Assembly (NCBI GenBank): GCA_020353135.1 | Contig: CP070688.1 | Coordinates: 2,873,747-2,910,573 of the forward strand | Direction of reading: 5' to 3' | Origin: Chloroflexota bacterium | GTDB lineage: Bacteria > Chloroflexota > Anaerolineae > Promineifilales > Promineifilaceae | Length of the DNA: 36,827 nucleotides | Part shown: one piece after another, positions 24,813-32,841 of the stretch | Layout of the letters: every line of letters starts with the position of its first letter | How positions within the stretch are numbered: the stretch's first letter is position 1 | Program-made: the position numbers and the translations under genes | Notes under the pieces: model-generated | What the model saw: only the letters and a program-made list of their open reading frames with translations | Databases searched by the model: none | Told to the model about the DNA's origin: nothing

Positions 24813-26138
24813 ATGAACATCAATCTCAGTGGTGCTGGCCCCATCGGCCAGGCCAACATCGAACGAGACACAGCCTCGCTTTCTCCGTCCTACGCCAGGG
24901 AATATGCCCTGGTAGTAGACCATGCCCAGGGCTCCGAAATCTGGGATGCCGACGGCCGGCGCTACATCGACTTCATGGCCGGCGTGGCCGTTTTGAACGT
25001 GGGCCACCGTCACCCCTATGTCGTCCGGAAAGTGCAAGAGCAAGTCGACAAGTTCTGGCACATTTGCCTGGCCGACTTTTATTACCCCCAGGCCGTAGAA
25101 TTGGCCGAGAAGCTGCAGGCCGTTGGTCCAATACCGGGCGGCCGGATTTACTTCGGCAATTCAGGCACCGAAGCCGTCGAAGCGGCCATCAAGCTGGCCA
25201 TGCACCATACCGGCCGCTCCAAGTTCATCGGCTTCCTGGGTTCATTCCACGGCCGTACTCTCGGCTCGCTCAGCTTCACCTCCAGCAAAGCCGTTCAGCG
25301 CGGCGGCTACCAGGAGGGCGTCAAGGTAATACACCTGCCTTATCCGAACCCCTACCGGCCGTTGCTAATCGAGCAAAACGGCGGCGGTCAAGGCCGTGCT
25401 GTAATCGACTATCTGGAGAAGGTCGTCTTCCGCAATATGCTGAATCCGTCTGACGTGGCCGGGGTTCTGGTGGAGCCCATCCAGGGCGAAGGCGGCTACG
25501 TCGTTCCTTCGCCGGGCTTCTTCCCTCGCTTGCGCGAGTTGTGTGACCGCCATGGCATCCTGCTCATCGCCGACGAGATCCAGACCGGCGCCGGCCGCAC
25601 CGGCCGTTGGTGGGCCCTGGAACACGAAGACATCGTGCCCGACGTCTTGTGCTTCGCCAAGGGCATCGGCAGCGGCATGCCCATCGGCGGAATCGTCGCC
25701 CGCAGTGAGCTGATGACCTGGGGACCTGGCTCTCACGGCAGCACCTATGGCGGCAACCCCGTGGCCGCAGCCTCGGCCTTGGCCACCCTGGAAGTGATCG
25801 CAAACGAGGGCTTGCTCCAACAGGCGGCGGAGACTGGCGAATACATCATGGACGCCCTATCCGAGATGCAGGCCCGGCATCCATCCCTGGGCGACGTCCG
25901 CGGCCGGGGCCTGATGATCGGCGCCGAGTTCGTGATCGACAAAGAAGCCAAAACGCGGGCGCCAGCGTTGCGCGATGACATCATCCAAACAGCCTTCGAG
26001 GCAGGTCTGCTGCTCATACCCTGCGGCGGGAACTCTATCCGCTTCACGCCGCCGCTCAATATCCCCAGGGAGTTGGTGGATGAAGGTCTGGCCATCTTCG
26101 AGAACGTAATGTCAGAGGCGGAACGGCGCCACTTATAG
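24813..26138 (+). CDS. Class III PLP aminotransferase (GabT/ArgD-like)
   Basis: A 441-residue fold-type I aminotransferase. Motifs in order are DADGRRYIDFMAGVAVLNVG, the phosphate-binding FGNSGTEAVEAAIKLA, SFHGRTLGSL, EPIQGEGGYVVPSPGFF, LIADEIQTGAGRTGRWWALE with the cofactor Asp, and CFAKGIGSGMPIGGIVA with the PLP lysine, then GSHGSTYGGNPVAAA. Length and motifs fit 4-aminobutyrate, ornithine or acetylornithine aminotransferases, or a related amino-acid racemase group. The exact substrate is not decidable by eye. GGAG lies six bases before the ATG, and the gene follows clpS by three bases, so it shares that promoter. The downstream DHDPS-family gene suggests a role in amino acid or amino-sugar catabolism. 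Confidence 0.92.
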   Translation: MNINLSGAGPIGQANIERDTASLSPSYAREYALVVDHAQGSEIWDADGRRYIDFMAGVAVLNVGHRHPYVVRKVQEQVDKFWHICLADFYYPQAVELAEKLQAVGPIPGGRIYFGNSGTEAVEAAIKLAMHHTGRSKFIGFLGSFHGRTLGSLSFTSSKAVQRGGYQEGVKVIHLPYPNPYRPLLIEQNGGGQGRAVIDYLEKVVFRNMLNPSDVAGVLVEPIQGEGGYVVPSPGFFPRLRELCDRHGILLIADEIQTGAGRTGRWWALEHEDIVPDVLCFAKGIGSGMPIGGIVARSELMTWGPGSHGSTYGGNPVAAASALATLEVIANEGLLQQAAETGEYIMDALSEMQARHPSLGDVRGRGLMIGAEFVIDKEAKTRAPALRDDIIQTAFEAGLLLIPCGGNSIRFTPPLNIPRELVDEGLAIFENVMSEAERRHL

Positions 26139-26201
26139 CGGAAAAGGCCTCGCCTGTGCCATGCTACCTATTGTGACAAACAGCCTGCCAAGGATAGGAT
26201 T

Positions 26202-27110
26202 TTGAGCAAAATAGAGCAATTGATTAACAGAGTGTCTGGCGGAGTGTCGCCCGCCATGGCCACGCCGCTGGCGGCAGACGGCCAGACCGTGAAGCTACCT
26301 GCCGTCGATCAGCTTGTCGACTTCCTGATCGCTGCTGGGGTCAAAGGCCTGTTCGTCGGCGGTACGACCGGTGAAGGAATTCTGCTGGCAATGGAGCAGC
26401 GCCAGACGCTGCACGAGCGGGCGGTGAGAGCAATCGGCGGCCGCGTTCCGGCTCTCTTGCATGTCGGCGCCAATACTACGGCCGAAAGCGTGATCCTGGC
26501 TCGACATGCGCGCTCCCTAGAAGCCGACGCCATCGTCGCCGTGACGCCGACGTTCTATCCGGTGCACGATCCGGCGTTGGCTGCTTATTATGCCGATCTG
26601 GCGGCTGCCGCGCCGGACACCCCACTTCTGGCTTATGACATCCCGCACATGGCCGTCAACGGCGTCAGCCCAGCTCTTTTGGCCGACCTGGCCGCCAACT
26701 TGCCTACATTCGCGGGCATCAAGACCAGCAACGGTGACGCCCAGGTTATACGGCAGCTTATTGACGCCGCGGGACCGGGTCAACTCGTCCTGGCTGGCAA
26801 TGAGCGCATCGCGCTGGGCTCCCTCTCCCTTGGCGCGGCTGGGCTCATCAGCGGGCTTTCTACGGCCGTCCCGGAGCCATTTGTCCGCCTGACGGACGCT
26901 TTTTTCGCTGGCGATATCGCCCGGGCCCAGGAGGAACAGAAGCGCATCAACGTCTTTTTGGACCTGATTCCACCCGGCGCTCGCATTGGCGCGCTCAAGT
27001 CACTTCTGGAACAGCGAGGCATCGACATCGGGCCGCCGGTTCCACCGCGGCCGGTTGTGAAAACAAAGGAGTGGCCGGCCTGGTCGCAGATTGCACAGCG
27101 CCTGGAATGA
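26202..27110 (+). CDS. DHDPS/NAL-family aldolase or lyase
   Basis: A 302-residue TIM-barrel class I aldolase. GGTTGEG (53-59), Tyr145 in LAYDIPH and the Schiff-base Lys174 in AGIKTSNGD are the family catalytic elements. The Arg that dihydrodipicolinate synthase uses for its substrate carboxylate (Tyr plus five) is Met150 here, so genuine DapA activity is unlikely. 2-keto-3-deoxy-sugar acid aldolase, N-acetylneuraminate-lyase-like or another pyruvate-dependent reaction is more plausible. The start is a TTG at 26202 behind an AAGGATAGGA ribosome binding site; no in-frame ATG fits. It lies 63 bases after the aminotransferase and 13 bases before the HAD gene. Confidence 0.88.
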   Translation: MSKIEQLINRVSGGVSPAMATPLAADGQTVKLPAVDQLVDFLIAAGVKGLFVGGTTGEGILLAMEQRQTLHERAVRAIGGRVPALLHVGANTTAESVILARHARSLEADAIVAVTPTFYPVHDPALAAYYADLAAAAPDTPLLAYDIPHMAVNGVSPALLADLAANLPTFAGIKTSNGDAQVIRQLIDAAGPGQLVLAGNERIALGSLSLGAAGLISGLSTAVPEPFVRLTDAFFAGDIARAQEEQKRINVFLDLIPPGARIGALKSLLEQRGIDIGPPVPPRPVVKTKEWPAWSQIAQRLE

Positions 27111-27123
27111 AGCGGGTACAACT

Positions 27124-27828
27124 GTGCGGCAACGCCTGATCCTCTTTGATATCGACGGTACCTTAATTGCCAGCAACTTCAGTGGCCGGCGAGTGATGGC
27201 CTATGCGTTGCACGAAGCTTACGGGACGGTTGGCGCGTTGGATGGCTACTCGTTTGCCGGCAAGACGGATCTGGGCATCGTCAAGCACTTGCTAACCGGG
27301 GCCGGCCTGGAGGATGCGCGGATTCGCTCTGGCCTGCCCCGCTTCTACGACCTGATGGCTCAGAAAGGAGAAGAGGTATTTGCCGGCGAGGGCCTTGTGC
27401 CCTGTTCCGGCGTAGAACCGCTTCTGGCGGCATTGCGGGCTGAGGCGCAGATCATGTTGGGTCTGCAGACCGGCAATATCCGATCGACGGCGTTTCAGAA
27501 GCTGCGCGCCGCCGGCCTCGAACCGGCCTGGTTCCCGGTCGCCGGCTTCGGCTCAGATTCGACCGACCGCACCGGCTTGTTGCCGGCTGCCTGGCGACGG
27601 GCCAATGAGTTGACCGGATACACCTTTACAGGCCATAATACCGTTGTCATCGGCGACACGCCCGGGGACGTTCTGGCGGCCCAGGCCAATAGCGCGTCCG
27701 TGCTCGCCGTGGCCAGCGGAACCTATTCAGTGGAGACGCTGGCCGAATATCGACCAGATTATCTGTTGTCTGACCTGAACGACACCCTGAGTGTCCTGAG
27801 AACCCTGACTGGAGCGGAGGGCGGATAG
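27124..27828 (+). CDS. HAD-superfamily phosphatase (Gph-like)
   Basis: A 234-residue haloacid-dehalogenase-fold hydrolase. Motif I is LFDIDGTLI near the N-terminus, with the nucleophile Asp and the general acid two residues on. A helical cap follows, then a motif II-like QTGN, and motif IV VIGDTPGDVLAA. Such enzymes dephosphorylate small phosphate esters such as phosphoglycolate or sugar phosphates. The GTG at 27124 is taken as the start because motif I begins within ten residues; an upstream TTG at 27091 would overlap the previous gene. It belongs to the clpS-aminotransferase-aldolase transcript. The substrate is unknown. Confidence 0.88.
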   Translation: MRQRLILFDIDGTLIASNFSGRRVMAYALHEAYGTVGALDGYSFAGKTDLGIVKHLLTGAGLEDARIRSGLPRFYDLMAQKGEEVFAGEGLVPCSGVEPLLAALRAEAQIMLGLQTGNIRSTAFQKLRAAGLEPAWFPVAGFGSDSTDRTGLLPAAWRRANELTGYTFTGHNTVVIGDTPGDVLAAQANSASVLAVASGTYSVETLAEYRPDYLLSDLNDTLSVLRTLTGAEGG

Positions 27829-27831
27829 ACC

Positions 27832-28110
27832 ATGAGCAGCAAGCGCCGAGAAGTCGCATCGGTGATGATACGAGCTGACCGGCCGACTGACCTGACCTTC
27901 GCTGAGCTTTACACCTGGGTCATCTGGCAGTTCCCGCGGCCAAAAGGCGCCGGATTATGTGGCGCAGTGCGGCCTCCCATCGCCAATCACTCCTGGTTTC
28001 CGGCTCTGATAAAGAGTCGCGACGGGCAGGCCGTGGTCTATGGGCATGTGAAACGGGAGTTTGCTACCCCGGCCCAGGCCGCCGACTGGCTCGAAGCCCA
28101 GTCAACCTGA
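27832..28110 (+). CDS. Small conserved-looking protein of unknown function
   Basis: A 92-residue soluble protein, not recognised. The sequence has a predicted alpha/beta pattern with LTFAELYTWVIWQFPRPKG in the middle and a C-terminal helix, FATPAQAADWLEAQ. No Cys pairs or known motifs were seen. The ATG at 27832 follows the HAD stop by three bases, and there is no better start, so it is probably translated from the same mRNA. Support for it being real is its tight packing and codon pattern like its neighbours. Confidence 0.65.
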   Translation: MSSKRREVASVMIRADRPTDLTFAELYTWVIWQFPRPKGAGLCGAVRPPIANHSWFPALIKSRDGQAVVYGHVKREFATPAQAADWLEAQST

Positions 28111-28174
28111 GAACAGGCAACTGACAGTAACCCATCAGCGCCCAAAACGCGCTGCAATTCTTACTGGAGGAACT

Positions 28175-28609
28175 TTGAGTCGCGTAATAAATACCAACAG
28201 CCCTGGCAAGGTACGCAATAGAAATAAGCGCACGATCGCCGAAATCTTGCGCCGTGTTAGCACCAAAACGACCTTTGATGGCGAGGTCAAGGACATGTCG
28301 GCGGCTCTCGTTTATTCGCTGCGCGAGATTCACGACAGCACCCTGGTGACCATCGAAGCCTGGGAGAAGCGTGGCTACTGGATGAAGGCCGACCGCTTTA
28401 TGCGCGAGTGGGAGTGGTCAAACGAGATGGCGGCCAATCTCGAGGATGTTTTACGGAACGAGGCCTGGGACCTGGTACCAGGACTGTTGGGCGAGCTCAG
28501 CGCTCGTACGGCTGACGTTCAAGTCAAGAACATGACTCGAACGCCCTCACACTGGCGCGGCGCTTATCAGAAGCTGCTCTCTGAACCCCCGTCAGAACTC
28601 CCCTATTAG
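28175..28609 (+). CDS. Conserved-looking hypothetical protein, TTG start
   Basis: A 144-residue soluble, charged protein, not recognised. It has a basic N-terminus, then a mostly helical body (TIAEILRRVSTKTTFDGEVK, STLVTIEAWEKRGYWMKADR, MREWEWSNEMAANLEDVL) and a short Pro-rich end. The start is taken as TTG at 28175 because GGAGG stands four bases upstream; the longer open frame overlaps the previous gene in another frame. It lies 64 bases after its neighbour and 21 bases before the esterase gene. The high content of Trp, Glu and Arg suggests a helical bundle. The function is unknown. Confidence 0.65.
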   Translation: MSRVINTNSPGKVRNRNKRTIAEILRRVSTKTTFDGEVKDMSAALVYSLREIHDSTLVTIEAWEKRGYWMKADRFMREWEWSNEMAANLEDVLRNEAWDLVPGLLGELSARTADVQVKNMTRTPSHWRGAYQKLLSEPPSELPY

Positions 28610-28610
28610 T

Positions 28611-28622
28611 CCTCGATCGAGG
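28611..28622. repeat. 12-bp perfect palindrome before the esterase start
   Basis: CCTCGATCGAGG reads the same on both strands. It ends eight bases before the esterase ATG, and its GAGG end is the likely ribosome binding site. It might be chance, a small operator, or a weak translation-control hairpin. Confidence 0.4.
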
Positions 28623-28630
28623 CAACCGAA

Positions 28631-29656
28631 ATGCATCCGGCCGTTCACCGGTTTGCCCAATCCGGCCTACTGGGTGCAGTTGCCATGCTGGCCATATTGT
28701 GGCTGACTCCCGCTTGCGCCAGCCAAACCGCCTACCGACAGTTGCCTACGGTTCAGGCAGCGGAACCGATCATCACTCCCCCGTTACCGGCGATATCCGC
28801 TACACCGTCTCCGAGCGTGACGCCGGCGCCAGCGTCCACTAGGACGCCCGAACCGACGGCCGTGCCCACCGAACTCCCATCTCCAACGCCGACGCTGGGA
28901 TGCGACCAACCGGGACAGGTTGTAACCGGCCGTTTCCCAAGCGCTCTGGCCTGGCCAGACCTTGCCTATCGCATTTACCTGCCTCCCTGTTACGGTCAGG
29001 ATGGCCACGTCTACCCGGTTCTCTACATGTTGCCCGGTAATGTTCATGACGACAGCATTTGGGATCAACTAGGTTTAGATGAGGCGGCCGAGGCGGGCAT
29101 TCAAAATGAGCTCATCCCACCCCTGCTCATCGTCATGCCCGAAGGCGGCCAGATCGACTCCCAGACTTCTGGCGGTCCATATTCCTTTGAGGGCGTCATC
29201 CTAAGTGAACTCGTCCCTTTCGTCGAGTCCAATTACTGTGCTTGGTCCGATTCAGCCGGCCGGGCTATCGGCGGCTTGTCACGTGGAGGCTATTGGGCGT
29301 TGGAAATTGCCTTCCGAAATCCGGCCGCATTTGCCAGCGCTGGCGGCCATGGCGCCGCTTTGGTGGACAGTTATGCCGGGCCGGCGATCGATCCTATTTA
29401 CACCGCCTCATCTGCCGATCTCTCCGGCCTGCGCATCTATCTCGACGCCGGTTCCAGCGACTGGTATTTGCCTCACCTGCAGGTTCTGCACAACAATCTA
29501 TTGGCCGCCGGCCGGGATCACGTCTGGAGGATCCAGGACGGCGGGCACGACAACGCTTACTGGGCAGCTCACGTCGCCGACTACCTAGAATGGTATTCTG
29601 AACCTTGGAGCGCAGATCGTGACGAGTATCCCCCATGTTTGGCCGGGAACGGCTAG
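28631..29656 (+). CDS. Secreted or lipid-anchored esterase D-family alpha/beta hydrolase
   Basis: A 341-residue exported serine hydrolase. A hydrophobic signal segment ends LTPACAS; the Cys could be lipidated, but the lipobox is not canonical. A long Pro/Thr/Ser linker (about 40-90) is followed by the putative-esterase fold: YRIYLPPCYGQDGHVYPVLY, IVMPEGG, the nucleophile elbow GGLSRGGYWALE, an Asp in the IYLDAGSSDW region, and the catalytic His in DGGHDNAYW. Relatives include S-formylglutathione hydrolase, feruloyl/acetyl-xylan esterases and siderophore esterases. Extracellular location favours a polysaccharide or ester-linked substrate. A GAGG site precedes the ATG by eight bases. It ends the plus-strand block; the WecA-like gene is convergent. 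Confidence 0.87.
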   Translation: MHPAVHRFAQSGLLGAVAMLAILWLTPACASQTAYRQLPTVQAAEPIITPPLPAISATPSPSVTPAPASTRTPEPTAVPTELPSPTPTLGCDQPGQVVTGRFPSALAWPDLAYRIYLPPCYGQDGHVYPVLYMLPGNVHDDSIWDQLGLDEAAEAGIQNELIPPLLIVMPEGGQIDSQTSGGPYSFEGVILSELVPFVESNYCAWSDSAGRAIGGLSRGGYWALEIAFRNPAAFASAGGHGAALVDSYAGPAIDPIYTASSADLSGLRIYLDAGSSDWYLPHLQVLHNNLLAAGRDHVWRIQDGGHDNAYWAAHVADYLEWYSEPWSADRDEYPPCLAGNG

Positions 29657-29688
29657 ATATGTGGTTGAAGCCGTAGAAGAACGTGCTC

Positions 29689-30699
29689 TTACGCGTCCCG
29701 ACCGCTAAGTCGAATCAGCAAGGCCAACACCAGTGCTCCCAATAGCAGCAAAAGCGCAAGTTTGAACAGACCCGGCGCGAATATCGCCACCAGGCCAAAT
29801 GCCAGACTGAATACGTAGTAACCCAGTACAATGACTCGAATTGGAACCCCTTCGTCGGCCAGACGGAAGTGAAGATGACCCCGGTCGCCGTAGAAAGGGC
29901 TTTTGCCGCGCCTCAGGCGATCCGCAACACGCCATATTCCATCCAGGATCGGTACGGCCAAAACCAGCAGCGCCGTGGCTATCTTGGCCGGTGAAAGGAT
30001 AGACATCGTGGCCAGGTTGTAACCCAGAACATAAGCGCCGGCCGTGCCCAAGAAAATACGCGCTGGCGCGAAGTTGAAGCGTAGAAACCCAAGCAGCGCC
30101 CCGGCCAAAGCCAGAGGAAAAGCGGCCACAGCTTCCTGGCCCAGGCGCAAACTATGCCAGGCGAACAGCAGGGCAGCAATGGTGCCCACGCCGGCCGCCA
30201 ACCCGTCCAACCCGTCCAACCAATTGACCATGTTGGTGATGCCGATCATCCAGATCAGGGTGATCAACAGCACAAGCAAGCGAGACTCTACCCAAACCAC
30301 CTGGCCAGTCACCGGATTGGTGAATACCTCTATGAATATCATATGGCTAATGGCCACTGCGGCTCCGGCTATCTGAATAACGAACTGTAGCCATGGAGAA
30401 AGCTCGCGGAAGTCGTCTATTAGGCCGCCGGCGAAGACGATGAGGCTGCCCAGTATAACGCCTTGCAGGCGTGTCTCATCGTCGCCGGTTGGTGGCAGCT
30501 GCCAGTAAATGACGGCGACGCCAGCCAGGTAGGCAAGGATTACCGGAATCCCGCCCAACTTGGGCACGGGCGTAGAATGGCGGCGCCGGCCGCCAGGCAA
30601 CGCCATCACGCCCCACCTCTTCGACAGACGCTCGGCCACAGGTGTAATCGCCAGGGCTACTAACAGCGAAGTGGCAAAGACGAGCAGATAGATCGCCAT
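29689..30699 (-). CDS. WecA/TagO-like polyprenyl-phosphate phosphoglycosyl transferase
   Basis: A 336-residue, roughly ten-helix enzyme of the MraY/WecA/TagO family, which transfers a sugar-1-phosphate from a UDP-sugar to undecaprenyl phosphate and so starts lipid-linked glycan assembly. Visible motifs are RRRHSTPVPKLGG, the Asp-Asp pair in GGLIDDFRE, NMVNWLDGLDGLAAG and the cytosolic DRGHLHFRL His motif. In the metal-site motif usually written F-x-G-D-x-G, this protein reads FLGTAGAYVLG, so the Asp is Thr. That may change metal binding or mark a subfamily. It lies 75 bases downstream of upp on the same strand. It could supply the carrier-linked sugar for the GT-C enzymes in this window. Confidence 0.88.
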   Translation of the reverse strand: MAIYLLVFATSLLVALAITPVAERLSKRWGVMALPGGRRRHSTPVPKLGGIPVILAYLAGVAVIYWQLPPTGDDETRLQGVILGSLIVFAGGLIDDFRELSPWLQFVIQIAGAAVAISHMIFIEVFTNPVTGQVVWVESRLLVLLITLIWMIGITNMVNWLDGLDGLAAGVGTIAALLFAWHSLRLGQEAVAAFPLALAGALLGFLRFNFAPARIFLGTAGAYVLGYNLATMSILSPAKIATALLVLAVPILDGIWRVADRLRRGKSPFYGDRGHLHFRLADEGVPIRVIVLGYYVFSLAFGLVAIFAPGLFKLALLLLLGALVLALLIRLSGRDA

Positions 30700-30774
30700 G
30701 TGATGAATACCGGTTTGGAGTGTTTAACTACTGGCTATCGCTAGTCCAACTAACGTTCCAGGGCTCTGTTGTTC

Positions 30775-31395
30775 TCAACCCGTTCCGAACTGCCGGTCAC
30801 CGGCGTCGCCAAGGCCTGGAACGATATACCCAATTTGATTGAGATGAGAATCGATCTTGGCGACATGAATCGGCACGTCCAGATGCGCCTCCTGCAGGGT
30901 GGCTATCCCTTCTGGAGCGGCCAGGATGCCCACAAATTTGATGCGGTCCGCCCCCCATCTCTTGAGGATATCAACAGTGGCTGCGGCCGATCCGCCGGTG
31001 GCCAACATTGGGTCTAATACGAGGCAAACCTGAACCGTTGGATGCGTAGGCAACTTATTGTAATAAGAGACGGGTTTGAGCGTCCGCTCGTCACGGTAGA
31101 GGCCAATATGCCACACCTCAGACCCGGGCATCATTTCCCAGATTCCGTCCACCATGCCCAGGCCGGCCCGTAATACCGGGATCAGTCCGATTTTGTCGGT
31201 AAGGACGTGGCCCTGGGCCTGGCCCATGGGCGACTCCACGACCGCTTCCGCCAGCCGCAAATCGGCCGTCGCCTCGTAGCAGAGCAGCATCGCCAGCTCC
31301 CTAACCACTTCGCGGAATTTCTTCGGCTCCGTGGACTTGTTGCGCAGCAGGGTCAGCTTATGCTTAACCAATGGATGTTCTGACTCATAGACCAT
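30775..31395 (-). CDS. upp: Uracil phosphoribosyltransferase
   Basis: A 206-residue cytosolic salvage enzyme converting uracil and PRPP to UMP. The PRPP-binding motif is [55 protein letters not shown] and the uracil-binding C-terminus [16 protein letters not shown] are all characteristic, and the length is standard. AAGGAGG lies 11 bases before the ATG. A promoter (31454-31426) overlaps the divergent control region of ruvB. Confidence 0.97.
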   Translation of the reverse strand: MVYESEHPLVKHKLTLLRNKSTEPKKFREVVRELAMLLCYEATADLRLAEAVVESPMGQAQGHVLTDKIGLIPVLRAGLGMVDGIWEMMPGSEVWHIGLYRDERTLKPVSYYNKLPTHPTVQVCLVLDPMLATGGSAAATVDILKRWGADRIKFVGILAAPEGIATLQEAHLDVPIHVAKIDSHLNQIGYIVPGLGDAGDRQFGTG

Positions 31396-31425
31396 TTCCC
31401 ACAGACCTCCTTGGCGTGTGGCGGG

Positions 31426-31454
31426 ATTGTACGGTCAAAGGCCCGGACGGTCGA
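31426..31454 (-). promoter_or_regulatory. upp promoter
   Basis: On the minus strand TCGACC (31454-31449) and TACAAT (31431-31426) are 17 bp apart, about 31 bases upstream of the upp ATG, which has an AAGGAGG ribosome binding site in between. Confidence 0.55.
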
Positions 31455-31505
31455 ATGAGAGATCGAGGCAGGTCTGCCGGGATGCGCAAGTCGGCCCAGA
31501 TGGCG

Positions 31506-31511
31506 TATAAT
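31506..31511 (+). promoter_or_regulatory. ruvB -10 box, near-leaderless
   Basis: A perfect TATAAT ends ten bases before the ruvB ATG at 31522, so the transcript would begin within about four bases of the start codon. No ribosome binding site is seen and the -35 match is poor. Confidence 0.5.
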
Positions 31512-31521
31512 GACGCCCGCC

Positions 31522-32568
31522 ATGACCGACAGTGCAGTACCTGACAGACAAATCGGAGCGACGCGCAAGGAAGGCGAAAAAGGCCTTGAAGGCCTGTTGC
31601 GACCTCAGTACCTGGACCAATTCACGGGCCAGGAGAAACTGAAGGCCAACCTGTCGATCCTCATCGAAGCGGCCAAGGGACGTAAAGAACCACTGGACCA
31701 CGTTCTGTTCCATGGCCCCCCTGGCCTGGGCAAGACGACGCTGGCCCATGTTGTCGCCAACGAGATGAACGTCAATGTTCGCACTACGGCCGGGCCGGCG
31801 GTCGAGAGGGCCGGCGATTTGGCGGCTCTGTTGACGAACTTGCGAGCCAGCGACATCTTGTTCATCGACGAAGTGCACCGTCTAGGGAGAGCCGTTGAAG
31901 AAATCCTCTATCCAGCCATGGAAGATTTCGCCCTTGACCTGGTCGTGGGCAAAGGACCTGGCGCCAAGAGCGTGCGCCTGAAACTGCCCAAATTCACCGT
32001 GATTGGGGCGACGACACGTCTGGCCTTGCTGACCGCGCCCTTACGAGCTCGTTTCGGCGCGCTGTACCGCATGGACTTCTACGCGGTCGAGGCTATCGAG
32101 GCGATCGTCGTTCGAGGCGCCGGCATCCTGAAGGTATCTATCGACGACGGCGGAGCCAAGGAAATAGCGAGTCGCGCCCGAGGAACCCCTCGCGTGGCGC
32201 TGAGGCTGCTGCGCCGCGTGCGTGATTACGCCCAGGTCCGAGGCGACGGCCAGATCACCCAACAGAGTGCGGCCGATGCCCTGGCTTTGCTGGAAATCGA
32301 CGCCCTTGGCCTGGACGATCTAGATCGCCGAGTACTCCTGGCTATCATCGAGAAGTTCGATGGTGGGCCGGTCGGACTGGATACAATTGGCGCTTCGATC
32401 AGCGAGGAATCGGATACGATTATGGACGTTGTCGAACCATATCTGCTGCAACTGGGTTTCCTGGAGCGCACGGCGCGCGGCCGAGTGGCCACGCCTCATG
32501 CTTACCGCCATTTGAACATCCCTTTGAAGAAGGACGCCGACGGCGAGCCCCAACCTCGGCTGCTATAG
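31522..32568 (+). CDS. ruvB: RuvB, Holliday junction branch-migration ATPase
   Basis: A 348-residue AAA+ motor that drives RuvAB branch migration during recombination repair. Walker A is [14 protein letters not shown], Walker B is [10 protein letters not shown] and sensor 1 is [11 protein letters not shown], followed by [13 protein letters not shown]. The C-terminal winged-helix DNA-binding domain shows [19 protein letters not shown] and [20 protein letters not shown]. The length is normal. The ATG at 31522 is chosen over an in-frame ATG four codons upstream, which overlaps the -10 box. The gene leads a transcript with the DUF2905 protein, queA and the PrsW-like gene; ruvB next to queA is a common bacterial arrangement. 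Confidence 0.97.
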   Translation: MTDSAVPDRQIGATRKEGEKGLEGLLRPQYLDQFTGQEKLKANLSILIEAAKGRKEPLDHVLFHGPPGLGKTTLAHVVANEMNVNVRTTAGPAVERAGDLAALLTNLRASDILFIDEVHRLGRAVEEILYPAMEDFALDLVVGKGPGAKSVRLKLPKFTVIGATTRLALLTAPLRARFGALYRMDFYAVEAIEAIVVRGAGILKVSIDDGGAKEIASRARGTPRVALRLLRRVRDYAQVRGDGQITQQSAADALALLEIDALGLDDLDRRVLLAIIEKFDGGPVGLDTIGASISEESDTIMDVVEPYLLQLGFLERTARGRVATPHAYRHLNIPLKKDADGEPQPRLL

Positions 32569-32597
32569 TAGGCAACCGCGCCTGTAGGCCAAGAAGT

Positions 32598-32825
32598 ATG
32601 ACCGACTTGGGCCGACTACTCATAATAATCGGACTGGTGATTGCTTTCACCGGTCTGCTTCTCCTGATAGCAGTCCGCTTCTTCCCCTGGCTCGGCAATC
32701 TGCCCGGCGATGTCCGCATCGAAACCGGGAACTTCAAGTTGTATATTCCCCTTGCGACGATGATTCTGATCAGCGTCCTAGCCACAATCCTGTTAAATGT
32801 GGTCATTCGCATCTTCAGGCGCTAA
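32598..32825 (+). CDS. DUF2905 family small membrane protein
   Basis: A 75-residue protein with two membrane helices (LLIIIGLVIAFTGLLLLIAV and a second after YIPLATMILISVLATILLN). The loop between them, WLGNLPGDVRIETGNFKLY, matches the conserved DUF2905 signature. Members are often found between ruvB and queA, as here. The function is unknown. It starts 29 bases after ruvB and ends 16 bases before queA. Confidence 0.9.
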   Translation: MTDLGRLLIIIGLVIAFTGLLLLIAVRFFPWLGNLPGDVRIETGNFKLYIPLATMILISVLATILLNVVIRIFRR

Positions 32826-32841
32826 TAGACCCACCCGGGGC

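Noticed and set aside
25365..25820. 151-residue minus-strand open frame inside the aminotransferase gene
   Set aside because: It is fully antisense to a conserved enzyme and lacks any recognisable motif.
26202..27110. Annotation as dapA (dihydrodipicolinate synthase)
   Set aside because: The catalytic Tyr and Lys are present, but the substrate-carboxylate Arg is Met and there are no lysine-pathway neighbours.
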